NCBI GenBank assembly: GCA_963575745.1
Contig: CAUYUJ010015717.1
Span: forward strand, 16,001 to 80,000
DNA length: 64,000 nt
Reading direction: 5' to 3'
Origin: Prorocentrum cordatum
Taxonomy: Eukaryota > Sar > Dinophyceae > Prorocentrales > Prorocentraceae
Shown here: piece by piece, positions 31,646 to 42,619 of the stretch
Layout: each line of letters begins with the position of its first letter
Position numbering within the stretch: the first letter of the stretch is position 1
Position numbers and translations under genes: made by a program
The notes under the pieces: generated by a model
What the model was told of the DNA's origin: nothing
Databases searched by the model: none
Seen by the model: the letters and a program-made list of their open reading frames with translations, nothing else

Positions 31646-31959
31646 TTTAATTGGGACGAGAATCCCGATCCCCCGACCCCGGGCGGGGGTTAGGCCCTGC
31701 CCTTGCATTGTACTGGGCCCCTCCGGCCAAACGGGGCGCTGGGCTGCCCATCGGCGCGCAGACTCTGCCCTCGCGACATCGCCCCCATCCGCTCTCGGGC
31801 CCCGCGAGTCTCATCCTGCGAGCGCCATCCTAGATGGCCCCAGCGAGCACGGTGGCGAAATTTGAGAAACTTTCGGATCGGCGCAGCATGCCCAAAGTTG
31901 GCCTCTATCCTTTTTCATATTGCACCTGCCGCTGCGAGCGGCGCGCAGCCCGACTGCGC

Positions 31960-33170
31960 CAGCATGCGGGATGAGACCATTGCATCGCTTGTCGGACGGC
32001 GGCGACATCTCGCCGCCCAAGGAGAAGCTCCTCGGACTGGCGAAGGCAGCGGCAGTGAAGTCCCTGCCAGGGCGTCGCGCTACATCCACGAGCACCAGCA
32101 ACGGTTCGGGCGTCACTCCCCGAGCTGGGCCACGGAGACAGAAGGCGTAGCGGCGGCTGGCAATGGCCGCTAGAGCCGCAGCGCCTCCCGATCGATTCCT
32201 CCAGGAGGGGGCGGCGGGTGACGAGGCTAAGGGCGTCTACCGCCGCGAGCTGGACCGCTTCTACGACTGGGCGGAGGAGTAGGGCCGCCCCGCGGGACTG
32301 GTCTCGCTGGCGGCGGCCATGAAGGAGCATGTCTTCTGCGCGTGACAGGAAGGCTACGGGCCGAGCATCGGCCGCGCCGTCTGCTTCGGGCACCTCCTGC
32401 CGGAGTCGAACAACTACGCGCTGGGGCGGGAGCGGCTCAGCGACGTCGAGCGGGCCACTGGGTCAAGAAGGCCCTCGAGGTGGCGAAGGACCAGCGCCTC
32501 AGGAGGTGCTGCTCAACGTGGGCGGCTGGATGCTGGACAACGCTCGTAGCGAGAGCGCGGCGCGCTTGGCCCTGCAGCTGGACGACTACGGGCGCCCGCC
32601 TGAGAGCGTCGAGATGATGATCGGCAACATGCAGCCGCCAGTGTCGGGCGTGCGCGGCTCCGCCTCGCGCGACTGGAATGTCGTCTTTGCCCCCGGTGAG
32701 CTCGGGCTCGTCGCGCAGACCGGCCAGGTCGACGCTCGGCGGTGCTCGGCAGTTCCCCGCGGCCGCGGGCTCCACAGGTGGCCGCCGCGCCGGTGCAGAC
32801 GGCTTTCAAGCAGGGCAGTGGCCGCCGGCCTGGCGTCGTCGAGCCCAAGACCCCGCTCTTTCGCAACCTGACCTTTGCGCAGTGCGAGCGGGACTTCAGG
32901 GCTGCCGCCACAGCTTTCAACTACTGAACGCGACGCCTCGCACCGCGCGCCACGCCGCTCCGTCTCGCGACATCTACCAAAAGCATCGGAATCTGGAGCA
33001 GGTTCGGAGACGTGGCCGCTGGGCCGCCATGAAGAATGCGACCAGGTATGAGCGCCGCGCCAAGCTTCTCAAGCAGCACGTAAAGCTCGATCGCCAGCAG
33101 ATCAGCCGCATGAGCGGCGTCAGCAGCCACTTCCCCGAGGCACTCTTGAGCCGCGTCCGTAACAGCTGAT
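31960..33170 (+). pseudogene. DIRS-like element: tyrosine recombinase
   Basis: Frame pieces: DRFLQEGAAGDEAKGVYRRE and LDRFYDWAEE (SAM-like N-terminal domain), a TAG at 32280, GRPAGLVSLAAAMKEHVFCA, a TGA at 32343, QEGYGPSIGRAVCFGHLLPE; then HWVKKALEVAKDQRL, LALQLDDYGRPPESVEMMIG (Arg of box I), DWNVVFAPGELGLVAQTGQV, PLFRNLTFAQCERDFRAAAT, and finally RHAAPSRDIYQKHRNLEQVR, RRGRWAAMKNATRYERRAKL (box II region with the terminal RYE Tyr), ending at TGA near 33168. The usual K of the SKTG turn reads Q here. At least three frameshifts plus two stops. Confidence 0.65.
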
Positions 33171-33439
33171 TGCCCCCACCCACTCACCGCCTTCTGCATC
33201 CGTGACTTCGTCCCAGAGTACCAATGTGGGCGACGATATGGGAGGCGCCGAGCTCGGAGACTGAGTGCACCATATCCTTTATCCTGTGGCAAGGATTTCT
33301 TTGGACGGAAAATCTCAGCCGAACAGTTGGCCATCGTGTGCATGCGCAGTCAGTGGGCCCCCGCTGTATAGTCATCATTGCCCTGCGGCACTCCGTTGGC
33401 TTGGGCGCGGGCAGGCTTCCGGAGATGTTCTGGGCGAGC

Positions 33440-33900
33440 ACTGAGCGTCTAGAGGAACGTTCGTTTTTGAACAAATTCCAAGAGCTTTGCGGATTGAGGG
33501 CGGGCGGTTTTCAAAATGCGCATCCCCCCCCATCAACGCCGTTTTTTGCGCGATCTTCACGGATTTAGGGCGGGTGGTTTTCAAAATGTGGCGTTCGCCT
33601 CAGCGCCGCTGGTTTTTTGGCGCGACTTTCACGGATTGGGGCCAGGTGGTTATCAAAATGCGGTTTTCGCCCACCGCCGCGCGCACTAGCGGCAAATATT
33701 TGCAGGGAGGCTTCAAGGATTGAGGGCGGGTGGTCTTCAAATCGTGGCTCTCGCTTAACGCCGCGCGCGTTAGTTTTATCTATAAACCAAAAGTAGATGC
33801 ACGAGCTTCACGGATTGAGGGCGGGTGGTTTTCAAACTGTGATTTTCGCTTCAGCGCAGCGCATTCTAATGTCAAGAACCAAAGAAACGTTCAACAGTTT
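33440..33900 (+). repeat. ~92-bp tandem array 2
   Basis: About five units of TTCACGGATTGAGGGCGGG, GTGGTTTTCAAAATGTGG-like and TCGCTTCAGCGCCGCGCG words, homologous and co-oriented with 27925-28340. Confidence 0.85.
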
Positions 33901-35200
33901 CGCGAGCTTTCATTGCGAATATTCCGTAGACGCTGTTTTAGTGTCAGCGCGCAACAGGTGCCTCGATTCGCGGCGTCGAAGTCCCCGGATTATTGTTCTT
34001 GCACGAGTCAGGATCGTCAGGGCGCAGCGATCAGGTGGATTCGTGGCGCTGTTGCATTGAGAACAGCGTCCTGGTGCGCCTCGGGGTTTTGGCGCGGCTG
34101 CCCCCCCACTAGGCGCGCCCTTCAGTGGAAGAGAACTTATGCGTGGGGCATATGCAGATTGAGGTCAAGGGGGGGTGCATCCCAACATCGTTGGCGAGTC
34201 TTGGGTTTATAGTTGTCCTTCTCTTTTCCTCCTTGTCCGCCTCCTCCTCCCCGCCCTCTCCCCCCTGCGCGCGCGCCCCCAACCTCTCCTTCGAGGCGCA
34301 TTATCTGAGAGAATTCGCCTGGAGTTGTCTGGGCGCGAAAGCGGCGAGACCTAAGCGGGGCCGTCCTGGAGGCGACAGGGGCTGGGGGCCCCGGGAAGCG
34401 ACCGGGCGCGGACGGCCAGCCAAACGATCATTCGGCGGCCCGCAGTCTGAGGAGGAGCAGCAGCAGGAGAGGAGGAGCCCCACTCCTGATTGGAGCCCAG
34501 GCAGGGGCCCAGTGGAGAAGCCGCCCACAGGGATAACGTAACATGAGCGCCCCGACGAGGCACAATAGCCCCAACCCGCGCGAGTCGTCGGCCCAGCGGT
34601 CAAAAAATGCCACGACCCAAAGGCGCGGGCAGCGGAGAAGCAGTCGGGGCGACCCGAGCTCGCAAAGGCGGTAGCGGACATGTTGAGACAGATCCGCGTC
34701 TACGAGTTCTTGATCAACGAGCAGCGCCGTGTTTTTTCATGTTCATTATGCGTTCGTGCGCACGAGGACGCGTTATCCGAGCGCCCCAAAAGTCTCCGTG
34801 GATCCAACCCCTTACGCCAGACGGAGCGACGCAAGGAGAGACTGCGGGTCATGGCAACCATGTGTTACAGAATGTTTGTTTTGTTCGGGCGTCGCCCTGT
34901 AACTTAGTAATTCCGCGTCCTGCGGCCGTGCCCTTTCCCTGTCTGCTTCCTTGCCATGGCCTGTTTGGCTCGAGCAGGTTGCGTTCTCCACGCGTGGGTG
35001 CGCCCTGGCCCCAGGTTCGCGGTGCCCGTCCTCATGGTTGGCCTCGTTCCGGCGCTCGCGGGTCTCCTCTCCCTTGGGGAAAGGCGGAGCTCGAGGTTGG
35101 CGCCCCTCGCCTCGACCGCCGGGCGGTGGCGTTGGGGGGCGGAGGGCCCCGCCGCGTAGGCGACGGATGGCCCCGCGCCCCGCTCGGCCACGAAGCAAGA
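33901..35200. other. Spacer, no gene seen
   Basis: Mixed GC-rich sequence with a short CTC run near 34220-34265; no recognisable protein or RNA gene. Confidence 0.4.
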
Positions 35201-35209
35201 CCTCCCCGC

Positions 35210-35835
35210 GCGCGGCGCGGCTCAGGATGTCGGGGAAGTGAGGCTCATGGCTGAGGCGCTCCATCAAGCCAGCCGCGTCCGGCTGGAGACAGCCAGAGCG
35301 CCCGGCCCCCCGCGCGAATCAATTTCCCCCCGGATGGCGGGGCATTCCTCTGGACCTCGCCGCACGCGGCGCGGCTCAGGATGTCAGGGAAGTGAGTCTC
35401 ATGGCTGAGGCGCTCCATCAAGCCAGCCGCGTCCAGCTGGAGAGAGCCGGAGCACCCGGCCCCCCGCGCGAATCAATCTCACCCCGGATGGCGGGGCATT
35501 CCCCTGGGCCTCCCCACACGCGGCGCGGCTCAGGATGTCGGGGGAGCGAGGCTCATGGCTGAGGCGCTCCATCAAGCCAGCCGCGCCCGGCTGTAGAGAG
35601 CCGGGGCGCCCGGCCCCCCGCGCGAATCAAATTCACCCTGCGTGGTTGGCGGGGCATTCCCCTGGACCCCCCCGCACGCGGCGCGGCTCGGGATTTCGGG
35701 GAAGCGAGGCCCGTGGCTGAGGCGCTCCATCAAGCCAGCCGCGTCCGGCCGGAGAGAGCCGGCGCGCCCGGCCCCCCGCGAGAATCAATCTCACCCCGGA
35801 TGGCGGGGCATTCCCCTGCCCCGGAAGACAAAGCC
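35210..35835 (+). repeat. ~150-bp satellite, block 1 (4 units)
   Basis: Units start GCGCGGCTCAGGATGTCGGG near 35215, 35369, 35523 and 35681 and include GGCTCATGGCTGAGGCGC, CATCAAGCCAGCCGCGTC and GCGCGAATCAATTTCACCC. Spacing 154, 154, 158. Confidence 0.9.
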
Positions 35836-35989
35836 TCGCGGCTATTCTGGGGCCGCCCTGGTGTGGAACTGTCAGCGATTTTCAAGTGTCTGGTCGTGTC
35901 TATTTTCATGTCCCGCGCATCATATTGTTTATCAATGTTTCGTTTGCGTTGTGATGGTCACGGTGTATATTTTACGAGTTTTAGACATG

Positions 35990-36180
35990 TTTAGACATTT
36001 TTAGCAACGGAATTAAACATGTTTAGCCACGAATAGCCACAAAATAGCCACGGCATGACATTTAGCCACGTTTAACCATGTTTAGCAACGCTTAGCCATG
36101 TTTAGTCACGGGCGCGAGCGAGTGTTTTGCATGCGCAAATTATAGCCACGCTTAGACACGAAATAAACACGCATGTTTTC
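35990..36180 (+). repeat. AT-richer repeat of TTTAGCCACG / ACATGTTTAG words
   Basis: Reiterated CATGTTTAGCCACG-like words inside a spacer that splits the 150-bp satellite. Similar TTAAACATG words occur at 7098-7190. Confidence 0.7.
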
Positions 36181-36289
36181 TAATCGGAACATGTGCGAAT
36201 GACTGTGTCGAAGCTCCCGAAGCGGTGGAACGCAGCTGAGGCTTGGCCGTCACCTGTGGCAGGAGGAAAAGGAAGACGGAGGAGCAGGC

Positions 36290-37135
36290 AGAGCCCCGCG
36301 CGAATCAAATTCCCTTTGGGTGGCGGGGCGTTCCCCTTGGACGCGCACGCGGCGCGGCTCAGGATGTCGGGGAAGCGAGACTGATGGCTGAGGCGCCCCA
36401 TCAAGCCAGCCGCGCCCGGCTGGCGAGACACCCGGCCCCCCGCGCGAATCAATTTCACCCTGGGTGGCGGGGCGTCCCCTTGGGCCTCCCCACACGCGGC
36501 GCGGCTCAGGATGTCGGGGAAGTGGGGCTCATCGCTGAGGCGCCCCATCAAGCCAGCCGCGTCTAGCTGGAGAGAGCCGGAGCACCCGGCCCCCCGCGCG
36601 AATCAATTTCACCTTGGATGACGGGGCATCCCCCTGGACCTCCGCGCGGCGCGGCTCAGGATGTCGGGGAAGTGAGGCTCGTGGCTGAGGCGCTCCAAGC
36701 CAGCCGCGTCTGGCTGCATGGATGGCGGGGCATTCCCCTGGACCCCCCCACGCGCGGCGCGGCTCAGGGTGTCGGGGAAGAAAGGCTCATGGCTGAGGCG
36801 CTCCCAGCCAGCCGCGTCTGGCTGGAGAGAGCCGGAGCGCCCGGCCTCCCGCGCGAATCAATTTCACCCCGGATGGCGGGGCATTCTCCTGGACCTCCCC
36901 ACGCGGCGCGGCTCAGGATGTCGGGGGAGTGAGGCTCATGGCTGAGGCGCCCCGTCGAGCCAGCCGCGCCCGGCTGGAGAAAGCCGGAGCACCCGGCCCC
37001 CCACGAGAATCAATTTCACCCTGGGTGGCGGGGCATTCCCCTGGATCTCCCCACGCGCGGCGCGGCTCAGGATGTCGGGGAAGCGAGGCCCAGGGCCGAG
37101 GCGCCCCATCAAGCCAGCCGCGTCCGGCTGGAGAG
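36290..37135 (+). repeat. ~150-bp satellite, block 2 (6 units)
   Basis: Units near 36352, 36499, 36649, 36759, 36906 and 37059, homologous and co-oriented with block 1; the 36649 unit is short (~110 bp). Confidence 0.9.
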
Positions 37136-37765
37136 ACAGCCCCAGCAAGGGGCTCCCGCGCACGCAACCCAGCGCGACGCGGTGGAGGCCGCAAGCCCGG
37201 ACGGCCACGCTGGCAATTGCCAGCGTGGCGATTTGGGGACTTCCCGCCACTTTTAAAGGCAACGGGAAGTCCACAGATGAACCCAGGCTCGTCACCTCTG
37301 TGAACCCCGCCAGGAAGTCCACAGACGAACCTTTCTCGCCGAAGCTCTTCGAGAGGCGGCCCACGCGCGGTCGAGGAAACCCGGAGTTCGAAGGGGAGAA
37401 GCCGCTCGCCCGCAACGAAAGACTTGGCGCGGCCGCCGGAGCCCCGGATGCCTCAAAGGCAGCGGCGAACGGGGCAGCACCCCGACCGCGCTCTCCGTCG
37501 TCAGCGGCCCACCTTTGCCACCGCCCGCCTAACTTTTGCGTGCTCCTTGCTCGCCGCCCGCTCCCCCCCCCGCCGCTGCCCCGCCGCCCTGGCAAGCTAT
37601 CTCGCCCGCCGCCCTGGCCCCCGCCGGCTCAGCCTGCCGCTTCGTCCGCTGCCCCGGCCCGCCGGCCAGTTGCTGCCCTGCCACCGCCCTGCGAGTGGCC
37701 GACCGCTCGACGCGCGCGCGGCCTCCGCGCGGGCGTCTGACGGCATGGCGAGTCGCCCACCCGCG
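37136..37765. other. GC-rich spacer, no gene seen
   Basis: CGCCGC-rich with a direct repeat GGGAAGTCCACAGA(T/C)GAACC near 37266 and 37315. Confidence 0.4.
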
Positions 37766-37774
37766 AACGCTCGA

Positions 37775-38395
<621 letters not shown>

Positions 38396-40179
38396 CTCCG
38401 CCTCAGGGGTGCCTTGCAGGTCATTCGCGACCTCGGCATCCACGGTGCAGGTCCGCCGCACTGCCCTTCGCGGCCTGGCATTCACGTGTCGAGCCATTCC
38501 TGCTCCGCTTCGCCTTGCTTGGTTTTCAGGCCAACCCCTTCTCTGAGGTGGTCCCGCACGGGCCCTCCCCTCCGGGTTGCCTCGCAGGTCACTTGTGACC
38601 TTGGCTCCCCTGGGCCCTCAATGCATGGTTTCGCCTGCAGCTCATGCTGGGCCTTCCTCCCCCCTGGGCGCTTGCCTCCGGCGGCCGCCCCGCCTACCTA
38701 CCCCCAGCTGCTGCCTCGCCGCCGCTGGACCTGCCCCCGGCACCCCTCCGCCGCTGCCAGGCCCCCTCTGAGAGGGCCCGGCTTCCGTCTCCCTCTTGCC
38801 CGCGCCGGGCTTCCTCCTCCCTCGCCCGTGCATCGCGGCTTAATTCGCGTACCGTGCATCCCATTCACGCCCCATCGCCAGCGCAGTGACTCTGCCTAGC
38901 CGCCGACCTACAAAGTGTGTGTGTGTGTGTGTGTGCGCCTGTGCTGTTCCGCGCCGTTCCCACTGCGGCTGACGCCCGTCTAACTGCACACACGCGCCAG
39001 GGTCTCCCTCGTTTGGCGCCGTTCTCTAAGCAGTCTGGCTTTCATCCACAACGTTGGGTGCAATCAGTGGGTTTACACATTTGACATATTCGATCGCTAC
39101 TGCGGTCTCACCACATCGCCGGCGGACTGAAACTTTTGAACGTTTGCTCCTTGCTGTCGGTTGGCTGCTGCTCCATCTCCGCGGAAGAGGAAGCGCGCGT
39201 GCGCGTTTGCACCGTTACTTACGCATCGTCCGCTTTCATTTCTTGCAAGGTTCGCCTTGGCCTGTCCGTTGCGAGGACTGCTACGCTTTCCGTTCCAGCG
39301 CGTTCGGCGGCCGCCCGCAGTTCATGTTTGCGCAGCCCCAGTGCCGATTGCGGGCTGATGGCTCGCACTAGAAGCAGCGGTGGAAGAACACAGCGCTCGC
39401 GGCGCCCGCGACTTCGAAATCGTCACCGTTATCGTGTCAGGGTTCCAGAAAGGGGCCGCCTTCGGCGCACCTGAGCTCTCCGTGGAAGGCGGCGGAGCGG
39501 TGATTTGAAGCCAGCGAAAAAGAGAAACTGCGGCGGGTCCGCTGGCGGAGGGTCGGCGGAAAGTTGGCGGAGGGCGGCGGAGAGACGTGGGTTGTCAATG
39601 TGTTTGGGTGCAGGGCTTCAAGAGTTGGACGCGCGTCCTCTCCTGCTCGCTCTCCTCCTCCTCCTCCTCCTGCTCCTCCTCCTCCTCGCCTCCTCCTCCT
39701 CCTCCTCCGCCTCCTCCTCCTCCCACGCACATCCTGCTCGCTCTCTCTCTTTCTTCCCTCCCCTCCCTCCAGGCCGCCAGACGTGCCCTGGGTCTGCAAG
39801 GGCGGGGGCCCGCGGAGGTGCAGCCCATGGCTGGTTCACTGGGGTCAGTGCTTGTCGAACGACAAGAGGACGTGCCTGACTGGCGACGAACGGCGCTGTC
39901 AGGAACAGATCGAGTCCAGAGCCTACTTCGGTGATCGGCGTAATCGAAAACACGGAGCGATTTCGGACGAAGATTGGCAGCAGTTCTTGCCCATTCTGGG
40001 CAGGGCCCGTTGTCGGTGTCGCCGCGGACGGTGTCCATTTGGGACATACTGTGTCGCCTGCCCGAGAGCAGCCGCTAGCGGCGTTTTGGGCACCGTTTGC
40101 TGCTGAGCATCGTGCGCTGTTCCCCTCGCCCGACATGCTGAGGTTGTTAGAGCGATAGAAGAGAGCTCCGGACCCGCCT
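38396..40179. other. Spacer, no gene seen
   Basis: Contains a GCCTTGCAGGTCATTCGCGACC / GCCTCGCAGGTCACTTGTGACC pair (38410, 38580), a short TG run at 38914-38938 and a CTC run at 39645-39725. Confidence 0.4.
39645..39725 (+). repeat. (CTC)n microsatellite
   Basis: CTCCTCCTCCTCC with few interruptions. Confidence 0.9.
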
Positions 40180-40334
40180 CTAGGGGGCCACCTGCGAACC
40201 GTACCCCTGCCCCCCACGATTTCTGAGGGGGACGGTGGGGTTCACTTCGTTCGAAAGCCCCCATGCAAAGTGACCCCCCCCCCCACCTCAGAAATCGTGG
40301 GGGGCAGGGGTAGGGTTCGCTTGTGGCCCCCTAG
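40180..40334. mobile_element. Foldback element, ~50-bp inverted arms
   Basis: Left arm from CTAGGGGGCCACCTGCGAAC (40180) pairs with the right arm ending GCGAA-type TTCGCTTGTGGCCCCCTAG (40334); the arms also share TACCCCTGCCCCCCACGATT and TTCTGAGG with only a few mismatches. The loop is about 40 bases. Both tips are CTAG. Nonautonomous foldback/MITE type likely. Confidence 0.8.
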
Positions 40335-40540
40335 CCTCGGGCACCCTGCACGCCGCGGTCGCCAGGCCCCAAGGGTCCCAGTGCTCCTTGGGTACCCCGC
40401 CCCGTCTCTTTGACGAAGGGCGTCTGCCTATGGCGACCGCCGGGCCCCCAGGGGCCCGCTGCTCCCTGGGGATCCCGCCTCGCGATCTCGGGAATCGCTC
40501 GAAGCAGCACTGTTTCCACAGCCCTTACTGGCGTGCCCAG

Positions 40541-40728
40541 GTGACGCTCTGGAGTTTGATTGCGGGTCGGACGCCGCCTCCAGCCCGCAGGGGGCCAGCT
40601 GCCAGGCGCTCGGCTCCTGCTCGGAGGAGAGCCAGCTGGCGGGCGCCGCGTCTGGCACCCGCCGCGGCACGGACTCCTCGGAGGGGCTGGTCAAGCAGGT
40701 GCCCCTGGACGTGAGCCGCTGGCTCGAG
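40541..40728 (+). CDS. Exon 16: linker before Fn3-like region
   Basis: The acceptor TGGCGTGCCCAG precedes GDALEFDCGSDAASSPQGAS, CQALGSCSEESQLAG and GLVKQVPLDVSRWLE. Three Cys and an acidic start; VPLDVSRWLE leads to VTSRDGAEGSYMLSV in the next exon. The phase-0 end lies inside the direct repeat GGCTCGAGG. Confidence 0.65.
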
Positions 40729-40961
40729 GCCGCCTCGTCTATTGTCCGTCGTCCTCCCTCGTAACCATCGCTCGTGCGTCGTCGTCCCGTGCCCCTGGCA
40801 CCTGCCACGGAGTTCTGCGCCCGTGCCACGAGCGAGCCGCGCGGCCTCGAGGCCACCTCGTCCATTGTCCGTCGTCCCTGCCTGTCGGACCGTCGTTCGT
40901 TCGTCGTGGTGCCGATTCCCTGGCATCCGCCACGGAGCTGTTGCGGGCCGCGCGGCTCGAG
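40729..40961 (+). mobile_element. Introner family D, tandem dimer forming one intron
   Basis: GC-AG intron of 233 bases made of two diverged copies (40729-40851 and 40852-40961), each beginning GCC(G/A)CCTCGTC(T/C)ATTGTCC and ending CGCGGC(C)TCGAG. GGCTCGAGG flanks the whole at 40721-40729 and 40954-40962. Phase 0 both sides. Confidence 0.8.
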
Positions 40962-41122
40962 GTCACGTCCAGAGATGGCGCCGAGGGGTCCTACATGCTG
41001 TCGGTGGAGGACCCGCAAGCGCACGTTCATCTGCAGGTCGAGGGCCCGCGGTCGCTGACCCTGGTTGACGAGGGTGACGGCGTGGTCAGCATCTCCTGGA
41101 TCTCCGGGGAGAAAAGACATTG
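40962..41122 (+). CDS. Exon 17: start of Fn3-like domain
   Basis: Reads VTSRDGAEGSYMLSVEDPQA, HVHLQVEGPRSLTLVDEGDG and VVSISWISGEKRH. VVSISW is the first-strand W of fibronectin-III-like folds. The GT donor GTAATG at 41123 leaves TG, completed to Trp by the G at 45935: phases agree. Confidence 0.7.
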
Positions 41123-41420
41123 GTAATGATGGTGGTGGTGATGATGGTGATGCTGATGATGACGACGATGATGATGATGCTTTTGAACATCACTGGCATC
41201 ATCACAATCACCGTTGTCATCAGCATCAGCATCATCATCACCATCATCATCACCAGTATCACCATCACCATCGCCATCATCAGCATCAGCATCATTATCA
41301 GCATCAGCATCATCATCATCCGCATCATCATCGTCATCACCATCATCATCAGCAGTATCATCGTCAGCATCATCCTAATAATCATCATCGTCAGCATCAT
41401 CCTAATAATCAAAGCAGCAG
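41123..41420 (+). repeat. (TGATGG)/(CATCAT)n microsatellite at intron start
   Basis: GATGATGATGG words, then CATCATCATCAGC words. Part of the 41123-45934 intron. Confidence 0.85.
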
Positions 41421-42270
41421 TCGTATCATCAACATGCTAGTAACAATGACGTCAATCTTGAAAACACTATGATACATGACTTGCTGACTTGCTGACTTTT
41501 AAGTATATCAAAAGTCTTCGACCATCCGTCCAGCGTCGCTGGATGCGTAGTGTTTTACTTTCCTGAGCTACTTCCTATCAGGTATCCGCATGTTGCCGCA
41601 ACTTGAGTGTTTATACGAGCTATGGTTCGCAGGACAGCCATTATATACGTGGATTGACGCTTCAATTCCGCTCGGTGTCACGGTTTTTGAACTTTGTGAT
41701 TTCACGATTGTGCCACCTAGCTTGTCATGGTGTTGTTACGTCCGCTCTCACTCCTCCCCTCCCCCCATTGTTCCTCCTCCTCCTGCACTCCTTTTCCTGC
41801 CCCTTCCTTCTCATGATGGATCTGTGACGCTATCTGCATTTGCAGTACACAGCACCGATATTTTCTGCAACGGTCTCCGATGGTCCACGTACACAGCGCA
41901 TCCTTCAGCGCGCAGTGGTTTTCAAACGCGGAGAGTTGCACGGCGGAGTGCAGAAACGACGCCGATTGTGAGTTCCTTTTGGTGCGAGGAGGTTCTTGCT
42001 GCTTCTTCGCCGCAGCACTGCGCCACATTTGACGATTGTTCTTCGCTGCGCAAATATGCAGACGATGCCAGCGACGTCACCACAGATGCCGTGTATGTAG
42101 ATGATACAAGCGGGGGAGGGGGAGCGTCGTTGTGGGGGTGGGCGGGGGCGCGGGTGGAGGAAATGTGCATCGTGATTGTGTTCCACCTTTGTTCAGCTGA
42201 TCGGCGCATGTTCGTGCTGAAACGCACGTTGGCGCTCGAGGCGACCAGCTCAGGGCTCTCTTTTGAAGTG
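41421..42270. other. Intronic stretch, no gene seen
   Basis: AT-richer than its surroundings; no repeat or protein-like frame recognised. Confidence 0.4.
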
Positions 42271-42274
42271 AGAA

Positions 42275-42560
42275 AAGTCATCCTCATCATCAGCAGCAGC
42301 ACCAGCATCATCAGCATCATCATCATTATCGGCGTCATAAGCAACGTCATCATCAGCATCATCCCCGTCGTCATAATCAGTATCACCATCGTCGTCATCA
42401 TCATTATCATCACCATCGTCGTCATCACCCTTATCATTGTTAATATCATCATCGTAATCATCATCATCATCGTCATCACCATCACCACCATCACCACCAT
42501 CACCACCATCGTCGCCGTCATCAACATAATCAGCATCATTCAGCAGCATCATCATCGTCA
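42275..42560 (+). repeat. (CAT/CAC)n microsatellite
   Basis: CATCATCAGCATCATC and CACCATCACCACC words; poly-Ile/Asp frames are false. Confidence 0.9.
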
Positions 42561-42619
42561 TCGGAGCGTTGCGTTCGCTGGTCAGCAGCGCACATTGGTC
42601 GTTGTGTCGACTGCAGCGG

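Larger units (their letters stand above)
29434..33170 (+). mobile_element. DIRS-like retroelement relic (RT deleted)
   Basis: Domain order on the + strand: N-terminal region, RNase H, methyltransferase-like domain, tyrosine recombinase. This is the DIRS-type order except that the reverse transcriptase between the N-terminal region and RNase H is missing, so an internal deletion lies near 30105. Stops at 29695, 32280 and 32343 and many frame changes show it is inactive. A ~105-bp minisatellite (31255-31645) separates methyltransferase and recombinase. Arrays of one ~92-bp repeat lie on both sides. Assigned from recalled motif patterns, not a search. Confidence 0.65.

Noticed and set aside
35160-37190. 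Apparent small ORFs starting ATGGCTGAGGCGC repeated many times
   Set aside because: They are phases of the 150-bp satellite; unit spacings of 147, 150, 154 and 158 do not keep a common frame.
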